Below are positions 24,815-33,593 of a DNA stretch of 64,000 bases, piece by piece. Origin of the DNA: an uncultured Draconibacterium sp. GTDB taxonomy: Bacteria > Bacteroidota > Bacteroidia > Bacteroidales > Prolixibacteraceae. Made by a program: the position numbers and the translations under genes. The notes under the pieces were generated by a model that saw only the letters and a program-made list of their open reading frames with translations, was not told where the DNA came from and did not search any database. The stretch lies in the NCBI GenBank assembly GCA_947492175.1, contig CANLMQ010000011.1, positions 131,562 to 195,561 of the forward strand. The letters are read 5' to 3'. Position 1 is the first letter of the stretch. Each line of letters starts with the position of its first letter.

Positions 24815-27517
24815 ATGGTAAAGCATGTATATACCTTCGGAGCCGGACAGGCAGAAGGTAAAGCAAACATGAAAAACCTCCTAGGAGGTAAAGGTGCAAA
24901 CCTTGCTGAAATGAACCTGATCGGTGTACCCGTTCCTCCGGGATTTACTATCACCACCGAAGTCTGTACCATGTACAACGAACAAGGACAACAAGCCACC
25001 TTCGACCTTATTAAACCAGAAGTAGAGGCAGCAGTTGCATTAGTTGAAAAACTGACTGAAACTTCATTCGGGAGCAAAGAAAATCCTTGTCTTCTTTCGG
25101 TACGTTCGGGTGCACGTGCATCGATGCCAGGTATGATGGATACTGTTCTTAACCTTGGAATGAATGATGACGCAGTGGAAGGAATTGCAAAAAAATCGGG
25201 TAACGCACGTTTTGCCTGGGATTCATACCGACGTTTTGTACAAATGTACGGCGATGTTGTTATGGAAATGAAACCTGCGAGCAAAGAAGAAATTGATCCG
25301 TTTGAAGAAATCATCGAACAGTTAAAAGAGGAAAAAGGTATTCAGCTGGACACTCAATTTACTACTGAAGATTTACAAGAATTGGTTAAGCGTTTTAAAG
25401 CAGCTGTTAAAAAAGTTACCGGAAAAGATTTCCCTACTGATCCGTGGGAACAACTTTGGGGTTCGGTAGCAGCAGTATTTAATAGCTGGAATAATGATCG
25501 TGCAATTCTTTACCGTCGTTTGGAGCAAATACCTGATGAATGGGGAACTGCAGTAAACGTACAAGCCATGGTATTTGGTAACATGGGCGAAAATTCCGGT
25601 ACTGGTGTTGCATTCACGCGCGATGCTGCAACTGGCGAAGATGTATTTAACGGAGAATACTTAATCAATGCACAAGGAGAAGATGTTGTTGCCGGTATCC
25701 GTACTCCACAGGAAATTACCATTGAAGGCTCTAAAAAATGGGCTGCATTACAGGGAGTAAGTGAAGAAGTAAGAGCTTCAAAATACCCTTCACTGGAAGA
25801 AGCCATGCCTGAAATGTATCGTCAGTTGAATGAAACTCAACAAAAACTGGAAGATCATTACAGCGATATGCAAGACCTTGAATTTACTATTCAGGAAGGT
25901 AAATTATGGTTGTTGCAAACCCGTAACGGGAAACGCACCGGTGCAGCAATGGTAAACATTGCAATCGATATGCTGGAAGAAGGTCGTATTGACGAAAAAA
26001 CAGCACTAAACCGTATCGATGCTGCAAAATTGGACGAATTGCTTCACCCTGTTTTTGATCCGACAGCAATGAAATCTGCAACCGTTTTGGCAAAAGGATT
26101 GCCAGCTTCTCCGGGAGCTGCTACTGGCCAGGTTGTATTTTTCGCCGATGAAGCAAACACATATCCTGAATCAGTTTTGGTACGCGTTGAAACTTCTCCT
26201 GAAGATTTGGAAGGAATGCACATTGCCAAAGGTATTTTAACTGCCCGTGGAGGAATGACCTCGCATGCTGCTGTTGTTGCCCGAGGAATGGGAAAATGCT
26301 GTGTTTCTGGTGCCGGTGCTGTAAAAATCAACTACAAAACCCGTGTTATGACTATCGACGGAGTTGAATTCCAACAAGGAGACTGGATCTCGTTAAACGG
26401 AACAACCGGAGAAGTATACAAAGGGAAAGTTGCTACAGTGGATCCTGAGCTTAGTGGAAACTTTGCAAAAATTATGGATTTGGCTGCAAAATACACCCGA
26501 ATGACAGTTCGTACAAATGCAGATTCACCTGCTGATGCCAAAGTAGCTCGCGACTTTGGAGCACAGGGGATTGGTCTTTGCCGTACAGAGCACATGTTCT
26601 TCGAAGGTGAACGAATTAAAGCTATGCGCGAAATGATTTTGGCAAAAACCGAAGTAGATCGCCGTAAAGCTTTAGATAAACTCTTGCCTTACCAACGTGA
26701 AGATTTCGAAGGAATTCTGGAAGCAATGGCCGGATACGGAGTCACTATCCGTTTGTTAGATCCACCGTTACACGAATTTGTTCCGCACGAAGAAGCCAAC
26801 CAAAAAGAAATGGCTGATGAAATGGGAATCACTGTTGAGGAAGTAAAAGCACTGGTTGAAGACCTTCATGAATTTAACCCGATGTTAGGACACCGCGGTT
26901 GCCGTTTAGGAAACACCTATCCTGAAATTACAGAAATGCAGGCACGTGCTATTATTGAAGCTGCTGTTAACTTAAAACAAAAAGGTGTTGATGCGCGTCC
27001 TGAAATTATGGTTCCGCTAATTGGCACTGTAAAAGAATTAAAACTACAGGCCGATATTATTAACGAAACTGCAGCTAAAGTTTTTGAAGAAAAAGGAGCG
27101 AAATGTGATTACATGGTTGGAACAATGATTGAGATTCCGCGTGCAGCTGCAACTGCCGATAAAGTTGCTGAAGTTGCCGAATTCTTCTCATTCGGAACCA
27201 ATGACCTTACGCAAATGACTTTTGGTTACTCACGCGACGATGCAGGTAAATTTTTACCTATTTACATTGAAAAAGGCATTTTGAAAAACGATCCGTTCCA
27301 GGTGTTAGACCAGGAAGGCGTTGGCCAAATTGTAGAAATGGGTGTAGCCAAAGGACGAAGCACAAAACCTGAATTAAAAGTTGGTATTTGTGGCGAACAT
27401 GGTGGTGAACCTTCTTCTGTAAAATTCTGCAACTCTGTTGGAATGGATTACGTTAGCTGTTCTCCATATCGTGTGCCAATTGCGCGCGTTGCAGCGGCTC
27501 AAGCCAACATAAAATAA
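24815..27517 (+). CDS. ppdK: Pyruvate, phosphate dikinase
   Basis: A 900-residue enzyme interconverting pyruvate, ATP and phosphate with phosphoenolpyruvate, AMP and pyrophosphate, used for gluconeogenesis or pyrophosphate-linked glycolysis. The N-terminal ATP-grasp domain begins with LLGGKGANLAEM and contains VRSGARASMPGMMDT. The swivelling phosphohistidine domain has the motif TARGGMTSHAAVVARGMG with catalytic His484. The C-terminal PEP/pyruvate barrel has GLCRTEHMFF, SFGTNDLTQMTFG and GICGEHGGEP with the proton-donor Cys859. Length fits the family. It is a single-gene unit with its own terminator. The tandem small-RNA element lies directly upstream, read away from it. Confidence 0.96.
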   Translation: MVKHVYTFGAGQAEGKANMKNLLGGKGANLAEMNLIGVPVPPGFTITTEVCTMYNEQGQQATFDLIKPEVEAAVALVEKLTETSFGSKENPCLLSVRSGARASMPGMMDTVLNLGMNDDAVEGIAKKSGNARFAWDSYRRFVQMYGDVVMEMKPASKEEIDPFEEIIEQLKEEKGIQLDTQFTTEDLQELVKRFKAAVKKVTGKDFPTDPWEQLWGSVAAVFNSWNNDRAILYRRLEQIPDEWGTAVNVQAMVFGNMGENSGTGVAFTRDAATGEDVFNGEYLINAQGEDVVAGIRTPQEITIEGSKKWAALQGVSEEVRASKYPSLEEAMPEMYRQLNETQQKLEDHYSDMQDLEFTIQEGKLWLLQTRNGKRTGAAMVNIAIDMLEEGRIDEKTALNRIDAAKLDELLHPVFDPTAMKSATVLAKGLPASPGAATGQVVFFADEANTYPESVLVRVETSPEDLEGMHIAKGILTARGGMTSHAAVVARGMGKCCVSGAGAVKINYKTRVMTIDGVEFQQGDWISLNGTTGEVYKGKVATVDPELSGNFAKIMDLAAKYTRMTVRTNADSPADAKVARDFGAQGIGLCRTEHMFFEGERIKAMREMILAKTEVDRRKALDKLLPYQREDFEGILEAMAGYGVTIRLLDPPLHEFVPHEEANQKEMADEMGITVEEVKALVEDLHEFNPMLGHRGCRLGNTYPEITEMQARAIIEAAVNLKQKGVDARPEIMVPLIGTVKELKLQADIINETAAKVFEEKGAKCDYMVGTMIEIPRAAATADKVAEVAEFFSFGTNDLTQMTFGYSRDDAGKFLPIYIEKGILKNDPFQVLDQEGVGQIVEMGVAKGRSTKPELKVGICGEHGGEPSSVKFCNSVGMDYVSCSPYRVPIARVAAAQANIK

Positions 27518-27540
27518 AACACTTACTACAAACATATTAG

Positions 27541-27573
27541 AAAGCCATTTCTTTTTGAAATGGCTTTCTTTTT
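27541..27573 (+). terminator. Intrinsic terminator after ppdK
   Basis: Perfect 11-bp arms (AAAGCCATTTC and its complement) around a 5-nt loop are followed by CTTTTT. Confidence 0.9.
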
Positions 27574-27940
27574 GCCTTCACATTTTGTATAACTACGTAG
27601 TTTCGCTTATACATTTTGCGTAATTCTACGTTTAAAAATCACGTAGAAATACGCTTTCTTTTTAATGGAATATTGCCGAAATTTGTCTTACACAAAACGG
27701 AAAGAAATTAATGGCAAATAAGCAGAAACATAAAATATATTCGTTAACCTTTTCAAGCAATGAAAATGCTTATATACTCTTGCCTGGCCTTAGACAAACT
27801 TCATCTAACTTTCAGCACTTTTTTACCACATTCAATACTGTCCCTCTTCCCTGAGACACGATGAAAAAAATAAGGCTAACGGATTTTCCGATTTAAGGGG
27901 TACTTGTACAGGTATCCCTTTCTTTTTGTGAACTTTATTC
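27574..27940. other. Intergenic space with TACGTA-type repeats
   Basis: Contains CTACGTAG (27593-27600) and an inverted pair ATTCTACGT/ACGTAGAAAT (27623-27631 and 27641-27650) within 60 bases. These resemble recognition half-sites of NarL/FixJ-type regulators, one of which is encoded just to the right. A 47-codon frame at 27711-27854 has no supporting feature. No other gene is seen. Confidence 0.4.
27895..27928 (+). terminator. Terminator-like hairpin pointing right
   Basis: Arms AAGGGGTAC and GTATCCCTT (one G.U) with a T-rich tail TCTTTTT on the plus strand. No gene ends just upstream on that strand, so it may end a non-coding transcript or block readthrough into the convergent regulator gene. 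Confidence 0.45.
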
Positions 27941-28615
27941 TTATGATTTAAGATTAATATTTACCAGATTATTTTTAATGGCAAAGATTACCAATCCCGC
28001 CATATTCTTTGTTTTTGATTTTTCAAGTAATTTTCGTTTATACCCCTCAACCGTTCGGGCACTCAACGACAATCTTTCCGCTATTTCTACTGCAGTTAAT
28101 TCGTGACAGATTAAGTCCAAAATATCAAGTTCGCGTTTATTAAATTTGAATTCTTCTATTGTTCCCTTGATTTGATTCTTCGTTCTCATCGATTTTAATA
28201 CTGCTCCCGACAAACTTCCTGAAAAATAAAAATCATTCTTTATTACCATCTTAATAGCATGTTCCAATTCATCCGGATCGGCATTTTTAAGCAGGTATCC
28301 ATCTATCCCCTCATTTACAATATACGCAACCATTTGCGTGTCGTCCTCCATACTTAGAACTATAATTTTTATATCAGGATAACTCTTTTTAAGGTGCTTT
28401 GTGGCCTCTATTCCATCCATCACAGGCATATTAATATCCAGAAGGACTAAATGGAATTTGGTATCGGTTTCGGCTAAAAAATTCAACAGTTCTTCTCCAT
28501 TGCCAGCTTCACTGATTTCTTCAACAATATCAAAATCCGAAAGAAGAGCACACATTCCCTTTCGAAACAATTTGTGATCGTCGCAAACAACAATATTTAT
28601 TTTCTCATTCTTCAT
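27941..28615 (-). CDS. NarL/FixJ-type response regulator
   Basis: A 224-residue two-component regulator. The receiver domain has the acidic pair in VVCDDHKLFRKGM, phosphoacceptor Asp60 in LVLLDINMPVMDG and the switch region IIVLSMEDD. After a linker, the C-terminal LuxR-type helix-turn-helix is seen in FNKRELDILDLICHELTAVEIAERLSLSARTVEGYKRKL (about 160-200). Its start overlaps the end of the kinase gene by 11 bases, so the pair is translationally coupled and the kinase is its cognate partner. Likely a DNA-binding activator; targets unknown. The TACGTA-like repeats 300 bases beyond its stop are possible binding sites. Confidence 0.93.
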   Translation of the reverse strand: MKNEKINIVVCDDHKLFRKGMCALLSDFDIVEEISEAGNGEELLNFLAETDTKFHLVLLDINMPVMDGIEATKHLKKSYPDIKIIVLSMEDDTQMVAYIVNEGIDGYLLKNADPDELEHAIKMVIKNDFYFSGSLSGAVLKSMRTKNQIKGTIEEFKFNKRELDILDLICHELTAVEIAERLSLSARTVEGYKRKLLEKSKTKNMAGLVIFAIKNNLVNINLKS

Positions 28616-29402
28616 TGATATTCAAAAAAATAATTGCTTTTGAACCTTTCCCCGGAACCGAACTCATTTTAAACCGGGCACCCGCCATTTCTGTTCTGCT
28701 AACCAGATTTTTTAGCCCAAGACCTGTATTCATCTTTTCATCAAAATTAAATCCTTGTCCATTATCACGTATGGCAATCGCTACCGATTTATAAAAAAAC
28801 CTGACATTAATGTTTATCAAATCAGCATTCGAATGTTTTATTGAATTATTAAGAAGCTCCTGCACCACCCGAAACAAAGCCAGTTCTTTCCGGCTGTCAA
28901 AACGAAACTGATCGCCACTTTTCCAACACTTAATCTGTAGCTGTTCTGCTTTATTCACCCAGCCGGCCAGTTCTTCCAATGCAAAAAACAATCCCAGTTT
29001 CTCCAGCGACGGCGGTAATAATGCACGCGATATTCTTCGCACCTGCGTTATCACATCGTCTAAATAAGTTTTAGTTTCTGTAGCCAATGTTTTTGCTTTC
29101 CCCTCATCCGATTTTTTTTCGATCCGGCCAACATTAAGCTTAACTACAGAAAGCATAGCTCCAACTTCATCGTGCAAATCCTGAGCAATTCGCTTACGTT
29201 CTTTCTCTTGAGCCTGGATCGTATTTTGCAAAACTACCCGTTGTTGTTCCTGTCGAACACGGTTAATTTCCAACTGTTTCTGAAGTAAACGCTTTTGATA
29301 GGTAATAAAAAAGAAAAATATACCACCTGCCAGTAGCAGCATCCCCACCGAACCCATAAAATACACTAAAACTACATCTGAAGTACCGGAATCCATATTC
29401 AA
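28605..29402 (-). CDS. HisKA_3-type sensor histidine kinase
   Basis: A 265-residue membrane-anchored kinase. A single hydrophobic helix (about 10-34) with only a short external N-terminus is followed by a coiled coil, the dimerisation domain with phosphoacceptor His77 in RKRIAQDLHDEVGAMLS, and an ATPase domain with the N box ELLNNSIKHSNAD and the G boxes DNGQGF and TGLGLKNL. There is no periplasmic or PAS sensor domain, so signal perception must come from another protein; the linked membrane protein upstream is the obvious candidate. An alternative start is Met3. Confidence 0.9.
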   Translation of the reverse strand: MNMDSGTSDVVLVYFMGSVGMLLLAGGIFFFFITYQKRLLQKQLEINRVRQEQQRVVLQNTIQAQEKERKRIAQDLHDEVGAMLSVVKLNVGRIEKKSDEGKAKTLATETKTYLDDVITQVRRISRALLPPSLEKLGLFFALEELAGWVNKAEQLQIKCWKSGDQFRFDSRKELALFRVVQELLNNSIKHSNADLININVRFFYKSVAIAIRDNGQGFNFDEKMNTGLGLKNLVSRTEMAGARFKMSSVPGKGSKAIIFLNINEE

Positions 29403-29539
29403 ATATTTCTATCCCAACAGACTAAAATACTTAACAAAATTGATTTTTGTGTACAATTGACAAATATTTTACAGTTACGTGGTAACCAACTACATAACTT
29501 TTGCAGTTCTTATTGCAGTCTAAGATGTAAAAACTGATA

Positions 29540-30199
29540 TTAGTTTACCAATCTTTTATTGGATTTGTGATATTTCCCGGCTTTCCAGAAACCAATGGCA
29601 ATTAATATATAAAAGCCCACATTAAATACCGTAAAATAAATATTAACCAATTTTGAAAACTCCCTGGAATATTCAAGTATCATCATGAAAAGAATATTGT
29701 AAAACAAATTTGCAGAGAAATAAAGCAACACTGCTGTATTAATCCATACCATTGGCTCTGTACTTAATTTACGAATATTGGTCTCAATCATTACTTTATG
29801 GAAATACAAGATTGAGAATAAAACAAGAATAAGACTACTAACAGAACGAGTAGCTGAATAGTCATAAATAGTTTGAATAAAAAAAGGATTAACAATACAG
29901 TACAACTCAAAAAGCACAATAAATACAATAATCCATTTCGCGATTTTCGATTTGTAAAAATGATGATAATACACCAAAGCCAGCAACAAAAATTCTATGG
30001 GTCCATAAATATGAGTCCCCGGCAAAGTATTCGTAACCCCAAACCTACTCAACAAGTGCAGTAATACTTCGGTAACCAAAGCAATACTTACAAAGACATA
30101 CAGAAAAATAAATTTCTTTTCGAGCTTTTTTATAAAAACAGTTCCAAGAATTACTGCACTAAGTTCTGAGAAAATATTAAGATATAAATAATAGGGCAT
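29540..30199 (-). CDS. Membrane protein of unknown function linked to a two-component system
   Basis: A 219-residue integral membrane protein with about six or seven hydrophobic helices evenly spread through its length and short loops. It has no recognised catalytic motif. Conspicuous are a mid-protein GTHIYGPIEFLLLALVYYHHFY segment with clustered His and Tyr in or near a helix. Similar seven-helix proteins of this length sit near HisKA_3 kinases in Bacteroidota; this is from memory and unverified. Its position 138 bases ahead of a kinase lacking a sensor domain makes a signal-receptor role plausible. It starts 5 bases after the stop of the upstream soluble protein, so these two form an operon. 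Confidence 0.6.
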   Translation of the reverse strand: MPYYLYLNIFSELSAVILGTVFIKKLEKKFIFLYVFVSIALVTEVLLHLLSRFGVTNTLPGTHIYGPIEFLLLALVYYHHFYKSKIAKWIIVFIVLFELYCIVNPFFIQTIYDYSATRSVSSLILVLFSILYFHKVMIETNIRKLSTEPMVWINTAVLLYFSANLFYNILFMMILEYSREFSKLVNIYFTVFNVGFYILIAIGFWKAGKYHKSNKRLVN

Positions 30200-30204
30200 G
30201 TAAA

Positions 30205-30849
30205 TTACGTGTTGTAAATACTTCGCTCATCACAATTGGGCGGGCAAATACTTGCATAATCGTAATCTTCATTTGTTTCTTCAAGTGCATCTTTTTCAAC
30301 TGAGGAAGTTGCTCCAAGAATTGCTGTCATTGTTTTCTGAATACCAAATTCGATCCTAATTTCAGCTTTATTCTGCACATTAAAAAGTTCGTGCAATTCA
30401 AATTTGGTTAAAAGATAGGCATTCGGATAGATATACTGACGATAAGGAGCCTCACTATCTTCCACGTCGAGTTCGCCGGCACGCCATTTTCTGTATCTGT
30501 GAATACTTTCAATAACCCCACTTGTATTGTCCGACATGTCAACATTTTGCTTTTCCAGCTTAAATACAGGAATCTCATAATCGGCATAAACATCGCCACT
30601 TCCCAACAAAAATGAAGAAACAGCAAAAGCGCATAACTCATACTTACCTTCTTTTTTATCCACTTCCAATCCCAAGTAAACACGCACCCGGTTTTCATTT
30701 TCGCCAATTAATGCTTTATAAGTTTCCTTCTGAAGAACCAACTTTGAGACATATAGACTGAAGGTTTCTTTCTCTTCCGCTTTAAAATTTTTTCTCCAGT
30801 TCTCTGCTTTTTTGGGGGCGAGTTGATCTCGTTTTAACTTAGTTGTCAT
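30205..30849 (-). CDS. Conserved hypothetical soluble protein
   Basis: A 214-residue protein that I do not recognise. It has no signal peptide. The first 30 residues are rich in Lys and Glu (KLKRDQLAPKKAENWRKNF), the middle has alternating strands (VRVYLGLEV, YELCAFAVSSFLLGSGDVYADYEIPVF), and the C-terminus is acidic with CPPNCDERSIYNT at the end, where two nearby cysteines might bind a metal or form a disulfide. It directly precedes the membrane protein in a two-gene unit that leads into the kinase-regulator pair. It could be a soluble partner of that signalling unit; there is no sequence proof. Confidence 0.6.
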   Translation of the reverse strand: MTTKLKRDQLAPKKAENWRKNFKAEEKETFSLYVSKLVLQKETYKALIGENENRVRVYLGLEVDKKEGKYELCAFAVSSFLLGSGDVYADYEIPVFKLEKQNVDMSDNTSGVIESIHRYRKWRAGELDVEDSEAPYRQYIYPNAYLLTKFELHELFNVQNKAEIRIEFGIQKTMTAILGATSSVEKDALEETNEDYDYASICPPNCDERSIYNT

Positions 30850-30995
30850 ACTTTAAGTATTTGGTTGTTATAAAAATAAAGAAAATGTTTTACTTAAATA
30901 CATTTTCAAAAGATATTATATCAACACAATTTCATTTGTAATTAGTATTTTTTAAAGATCCTGCTTCGTTACAAAAATGAGGCCAATTCTATCGA

Positions 30996-31030
30996 AATAA
31001 AAACTACCCGCCAAGATATTGACGGGTAGT
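30996..31030 (-). terminator. Intrinsic terminator after the Arg/Tyr-rich protein gene
   Basis: On the minus strand arms of 12 bases with one mismatch (outer part ACTACCCG/CGGGTAGT) are followed by TTTTTATTT. Confidence 0.8.
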
Positions 31031-31075
31031 AATATAACAGTATTGATTTCTGTATAATCAATAGATGTGCTAAAA

Positions 31076-32254
31076 CTAATCGTAATAATAATCGTCGTCA
31101 AAATGATATCCCTCACTTATGTAACCATCATTAAAAGCATAATATCTTTCGGGGTAATGTACAAGATTGAAACCATAATTTCCCCATTCGAAAAACAAGT
31201 TCCCCACTCTAAAATACAGGTATCCGTTTATGTATACCCGCTCGTAGCCCTGTGGCAAGTATTCGAAAGCAAATCCAAACGGCAGATCAACCAGTACATA
31301 GCCAACTCCTCTTCGATATCTGAAAAAATGACCATTGTAGCAATAATAGTTATGATGATTATGAACAAATACCTGCGGACGATAGTCGAATCTGCGAATT
31401 ACATGTCCGTACCTGTTATGATGGTAATAATGTTTGTGATACACATACGACTGAGGATTATAGCCATAATAGTAGTCGCACCAGCTATTTTGATTCCATC
31501 GATAACGCTCCCAGCTGCGATCCCAATGCCTGTATTTACTGTAATTATAACGACTATAATATCTCCTGTCGCTTCGATTGTAATTCATCTTGGCAGGACG
31601 GTGATTGCTACTCCAGTAATTTTTGCTCCCCCTATAGTTCTTGTTCGGAGTATATCTCCGGTCCGATTTATCAATGCGATAAAAGTCACGAGTACGAGAT
31701 GAGCTGTTTTCTCTCGATGTCCGGGTTGCAATATTAGTTGATCCGGAACGATTCCTGTTTGTTGAGTAACGAGTGCTATTTCCTGAACGATTCGTACTAC
31801 GGGCTACATCTGAATTCCGGCTTCGCTGTTCATTAACTCCGGGATTTCTATTTGTTCCGGACGAATTTCTTCTGCTTTGCTGAGTAGAATAATTCCGGGT
31901 GTCCTCCCTTTTTCGGGACGACGAATGGCTACTGTTTCTTTTTTGAGAATTATAAGTAGCAGCACTTTTATTCCTATTGTTCGAACTTCGTGTAGTTGCA
32001 CTACCTGATCTGCTATTACTACTCCGGGTACTCTTTAACTTCGGATCTACCGATGCTCTGCGTGCTTTATCGTAGTTTCTGTCAGACCTCTTCGTTTCAA
32101 CTGTCTTTTTTACGTTTCCTCTCTTTTCCGGTTCTCTGTTTTCAGCACGTTGCTGAGTTGACCGGCGTTGAGCTTGTGCAGGGATTGTTGTTACTATTGT
32201 AACTGCCGCCAGAGTAATCATCATGGCAAACAGTTTTAATTTTGTTGTTTTCAT
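31076..32254 (-). CDS. Secreted Arg/Ser-rich and Tyr-rich protein (DUF6515-like C-terminus)
   Basis: A 392-residue exported protein of two contrasting parts. A signal peptide ends at AQAQ (about residue 29). Residues 30-200 are low-complexity and strongly basic, dominated by Arg, Ser, Asn and Thr, and are likely disordered. Residues 200-392 are full of Tyr, His, Arg and Asn, ending in the pattern FRYRRGVGYVLVDLPFGFAFEYLPQGY then VYINGYLYFRVGNLFFEWG, which resembles DUF6515 proteins of Bacteroidota. The last residues are Asp/Tyr-rich. The function is unknown. Such composition suggests a surface or matrix-associated protein binding polyanions. No neighbour on its strand shares a transcript. Confidence 0.7.
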   Translation of the reverse strand: MKTTKLKLFAMMITLAAVTIVTTIPAQAQRRSTQQRAENREPEKRGNVKKTVETKRSDRNYDKARRASVDPKLKSTRSSNSRSGSATTRSSNNRNKSAATYNSQKRNSSHSSSRKREDTRNYSTQQSRRNSSGTNRNPGVNEQRSRNSDVARSTNRSGNSTRYSTNRNRSGSTNIATRTSRENSSSRTRDFYRIDKSDRRYTPNKNYRGSKNYWSSNHRPAKMNYNRSDRRYYSRYNYSKYRHWDRSWERYRWNQNSWCDYYYGYNPQSYVYHKHYYHHNRYGHVIRRFDYRPQVFVHNHHNYYCYNGHFFRYRRGVGYVLVDLPFGFAFEYLPQGYERVYINGYLYFRVGNLFFEWGNYGFNLVHYPERYYAFNDGYISEGYHFDDDYYYD

Positions 32255-32440
32255 GGTAATAGATTTAAAAGATTCAACAAATTGTTTGCTTTGCTCTTTT
32301 GGCGCCTAAATATATAAACCGGTATTTGCTGAGTATATCGCAAAGGCTGTGCCAAAACATAAGTCTACCAAACTAAGAGAAGGCTAACAAGCTATCAATC
32401 AGTCATATTTTTATCTCTTTTTTTTCTAATTAATTCTCTC

Positions 32441-32448
32441 TACTTTTG
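32441..32448 (+). promoter_or_regulatory. -7 box of ruvX
   Basis: TACTTTTG, an exact TAnnTTTG match, 18 bases before the ruvX ATG, with a T-rich tract at the -33 region. Confidence 0.6.
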
Positions 32449-32466
32449 CAGCGTTTTATATGATAT

Positions 32467-32892
32467 ATGGGAAGAATATTATCCATCGATTACGGAAGAA
32501 AGCGTGTAGGAATAGCAGTTACCGATCCCGCTCAAATTATAGCCAACCGTCTTACAACGGTTGCTACACATACCATTTGGGATTTTTTGAAAGAATATTT
32601 TGAAAAAGAAGAAGTGGAAGCTGTAGTTGTAGGATACCCCAAACAAATGAACAACCAGGCTTCGGAGGCTGTTAGGTATATTAATCCATTTTTAAAGAAG
32701 TTTCAGAAGGTTTATCCTGAAATGAAATTGGAAATTCTGGATGAAAGGTTTACATCGAAAATGGCTTTTCAAACCATGATTGACGGAGGCTTGAAGAAGA
32801 AAAAGAGACAAGACAAAGCAATGGTTGATGCAGTAAGTGCAACAATTATTCTGCAGAATTATTTAGAACAAAGACGAAATTTAATACAATGA
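32467..32892 (+). CDS. ruvX: Putative pre-16S rRNA nuclease / YqgF resolvase
   Basis: A 141-residue RNase H-fold nuclease. The first strand SIDYGRKRVGIAVTD carries the catalytic Asp; VVGYPKQMNN and LDERFTSKMA follow; KKKRQDKAMVDAVSATIIL near the end carries the final acidic residue. YqgF proteins are reported to mature the 5' end of 16S rRNA and earlier were proposed as Holliday junction resolvases. Length is normal. It has its own -7 box and leads into def about 90 bases downstream. Confidence 0.92.
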   Translation: MGRILSIDYGRKRVGIAVTDPAQIIANRLTTVATHTIWDFLKEYFEKEEVEAVVVGYPKQMNNQASEAVRYINPFLKKFQKVYPEMKLEILDERFTSKMAFQTMIDGGLKKKKRQDKAMVDAVSATIILQNYLEQRRNLIQ

Positions 32893-32983
32893 AACGACCA
32901 TGACAATTTTATGCCATATAAGTATATAATTTAAATCATGGGAGTTCCATATTATACCTTTAATAAAAAGCAATTTTAATAAG

Positions 32984-33541
32984 ATGAAATATCCGGTAAC
33001 GGTATACGGCGATCCGCTTTTACGCAAAACAGCAAAAGATATTGACAAAGACCATCCAAACCTGAAAGAAATTATTGAAAATATGTGGGAAACTATGTAT
33101 TACTCCGATGGTGTTGGACTAGCTGCCCCGCAGGTAGGCAAATCCATTCGGTTATTTGTTATAGATGCCTCGTCAGGAGCCGATGAAGAACCCGAGCTGG
33201 AAGGTTTCAAAAAGGTTTTTATTAATCCAGAAATCATCGATACCGATGGTGAAGAATGGGTTATGAACGAAGGCTGCTTAAGTTTACCGGAGATAAGAGA
33301 AGATGTTTCGCGCCCTGACGAAGTAACTATTCGTTACTTCGACGAGAATTTTGTTGAACACGAAGAAACTTACAGAGGTTTTGCAGGCAGAGTTATCCAG
33401 CACGAATACGATCACTTGGAAGGAGTATTGTTTATCGACCACTTATCGCCATTACGCAAACGGTTATTAAAAGGCAAACTCCAAAACATTGCCAAAGGAA
33501 AAGTTATTCCTCATTACAGAATAAAAGTTCCGGTAAAATAG
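32984..33541 (+). CDS. def: Peptide deformylase
   Basis: A 185-residue metalloenzyme removing the formyl group from nascent proteins. All three motifs are intact: GVGLAAPQVG (about 43-52), EGCLSLPEI with the metal-binding Cys, and QHEYDHLEGVLF with the two metal-binding His and the catalytic Glu in between. The N-terminal VYGDPLLRKTAKDI is typical. It lies between ruvX and comEC on the same strand, a common Bacteroidota order, and probably shares transcription with them. Confidence 0.96.
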   Translation: MKYPVTVYGDPLLRKTAKDIDKDHPNLKEIIENMWETMYYSDGVGLAAPQVGKSIRLFVIDASSGADEEPELEGFKKVFINPEIIDTDGEEWVMNEGCLSLPEIREDVSRPDEVTIRYFDENFVEHEETYRGFAGRVIQHEYDHLEGVLFIDHLSPLRKRLLKGKLQNIAKGKVIPHYRIKVPVK

Positions 33542-33593
33542 TAACCCTTTCCACAATTTTTCGTTTGAATGATTAATCCTTCAGGCGGATACT

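Noticed and set aside
27711..27854. 47-codon plus-strand frame between ppdK and the response regulator
   Set aside because: No signal peptide, membrane helix, motif or promoter box; coding cannot be supported.
31067..31702. Hydrophobic plus-strand frame opposite the Arg/Tyr-rich protein gene
   Set aside because: Its Ile/Val/Met richness is the mirror of Tyr/Asn/His codons on the other strand; the minus frame has a signal peptide and the matching terminator.
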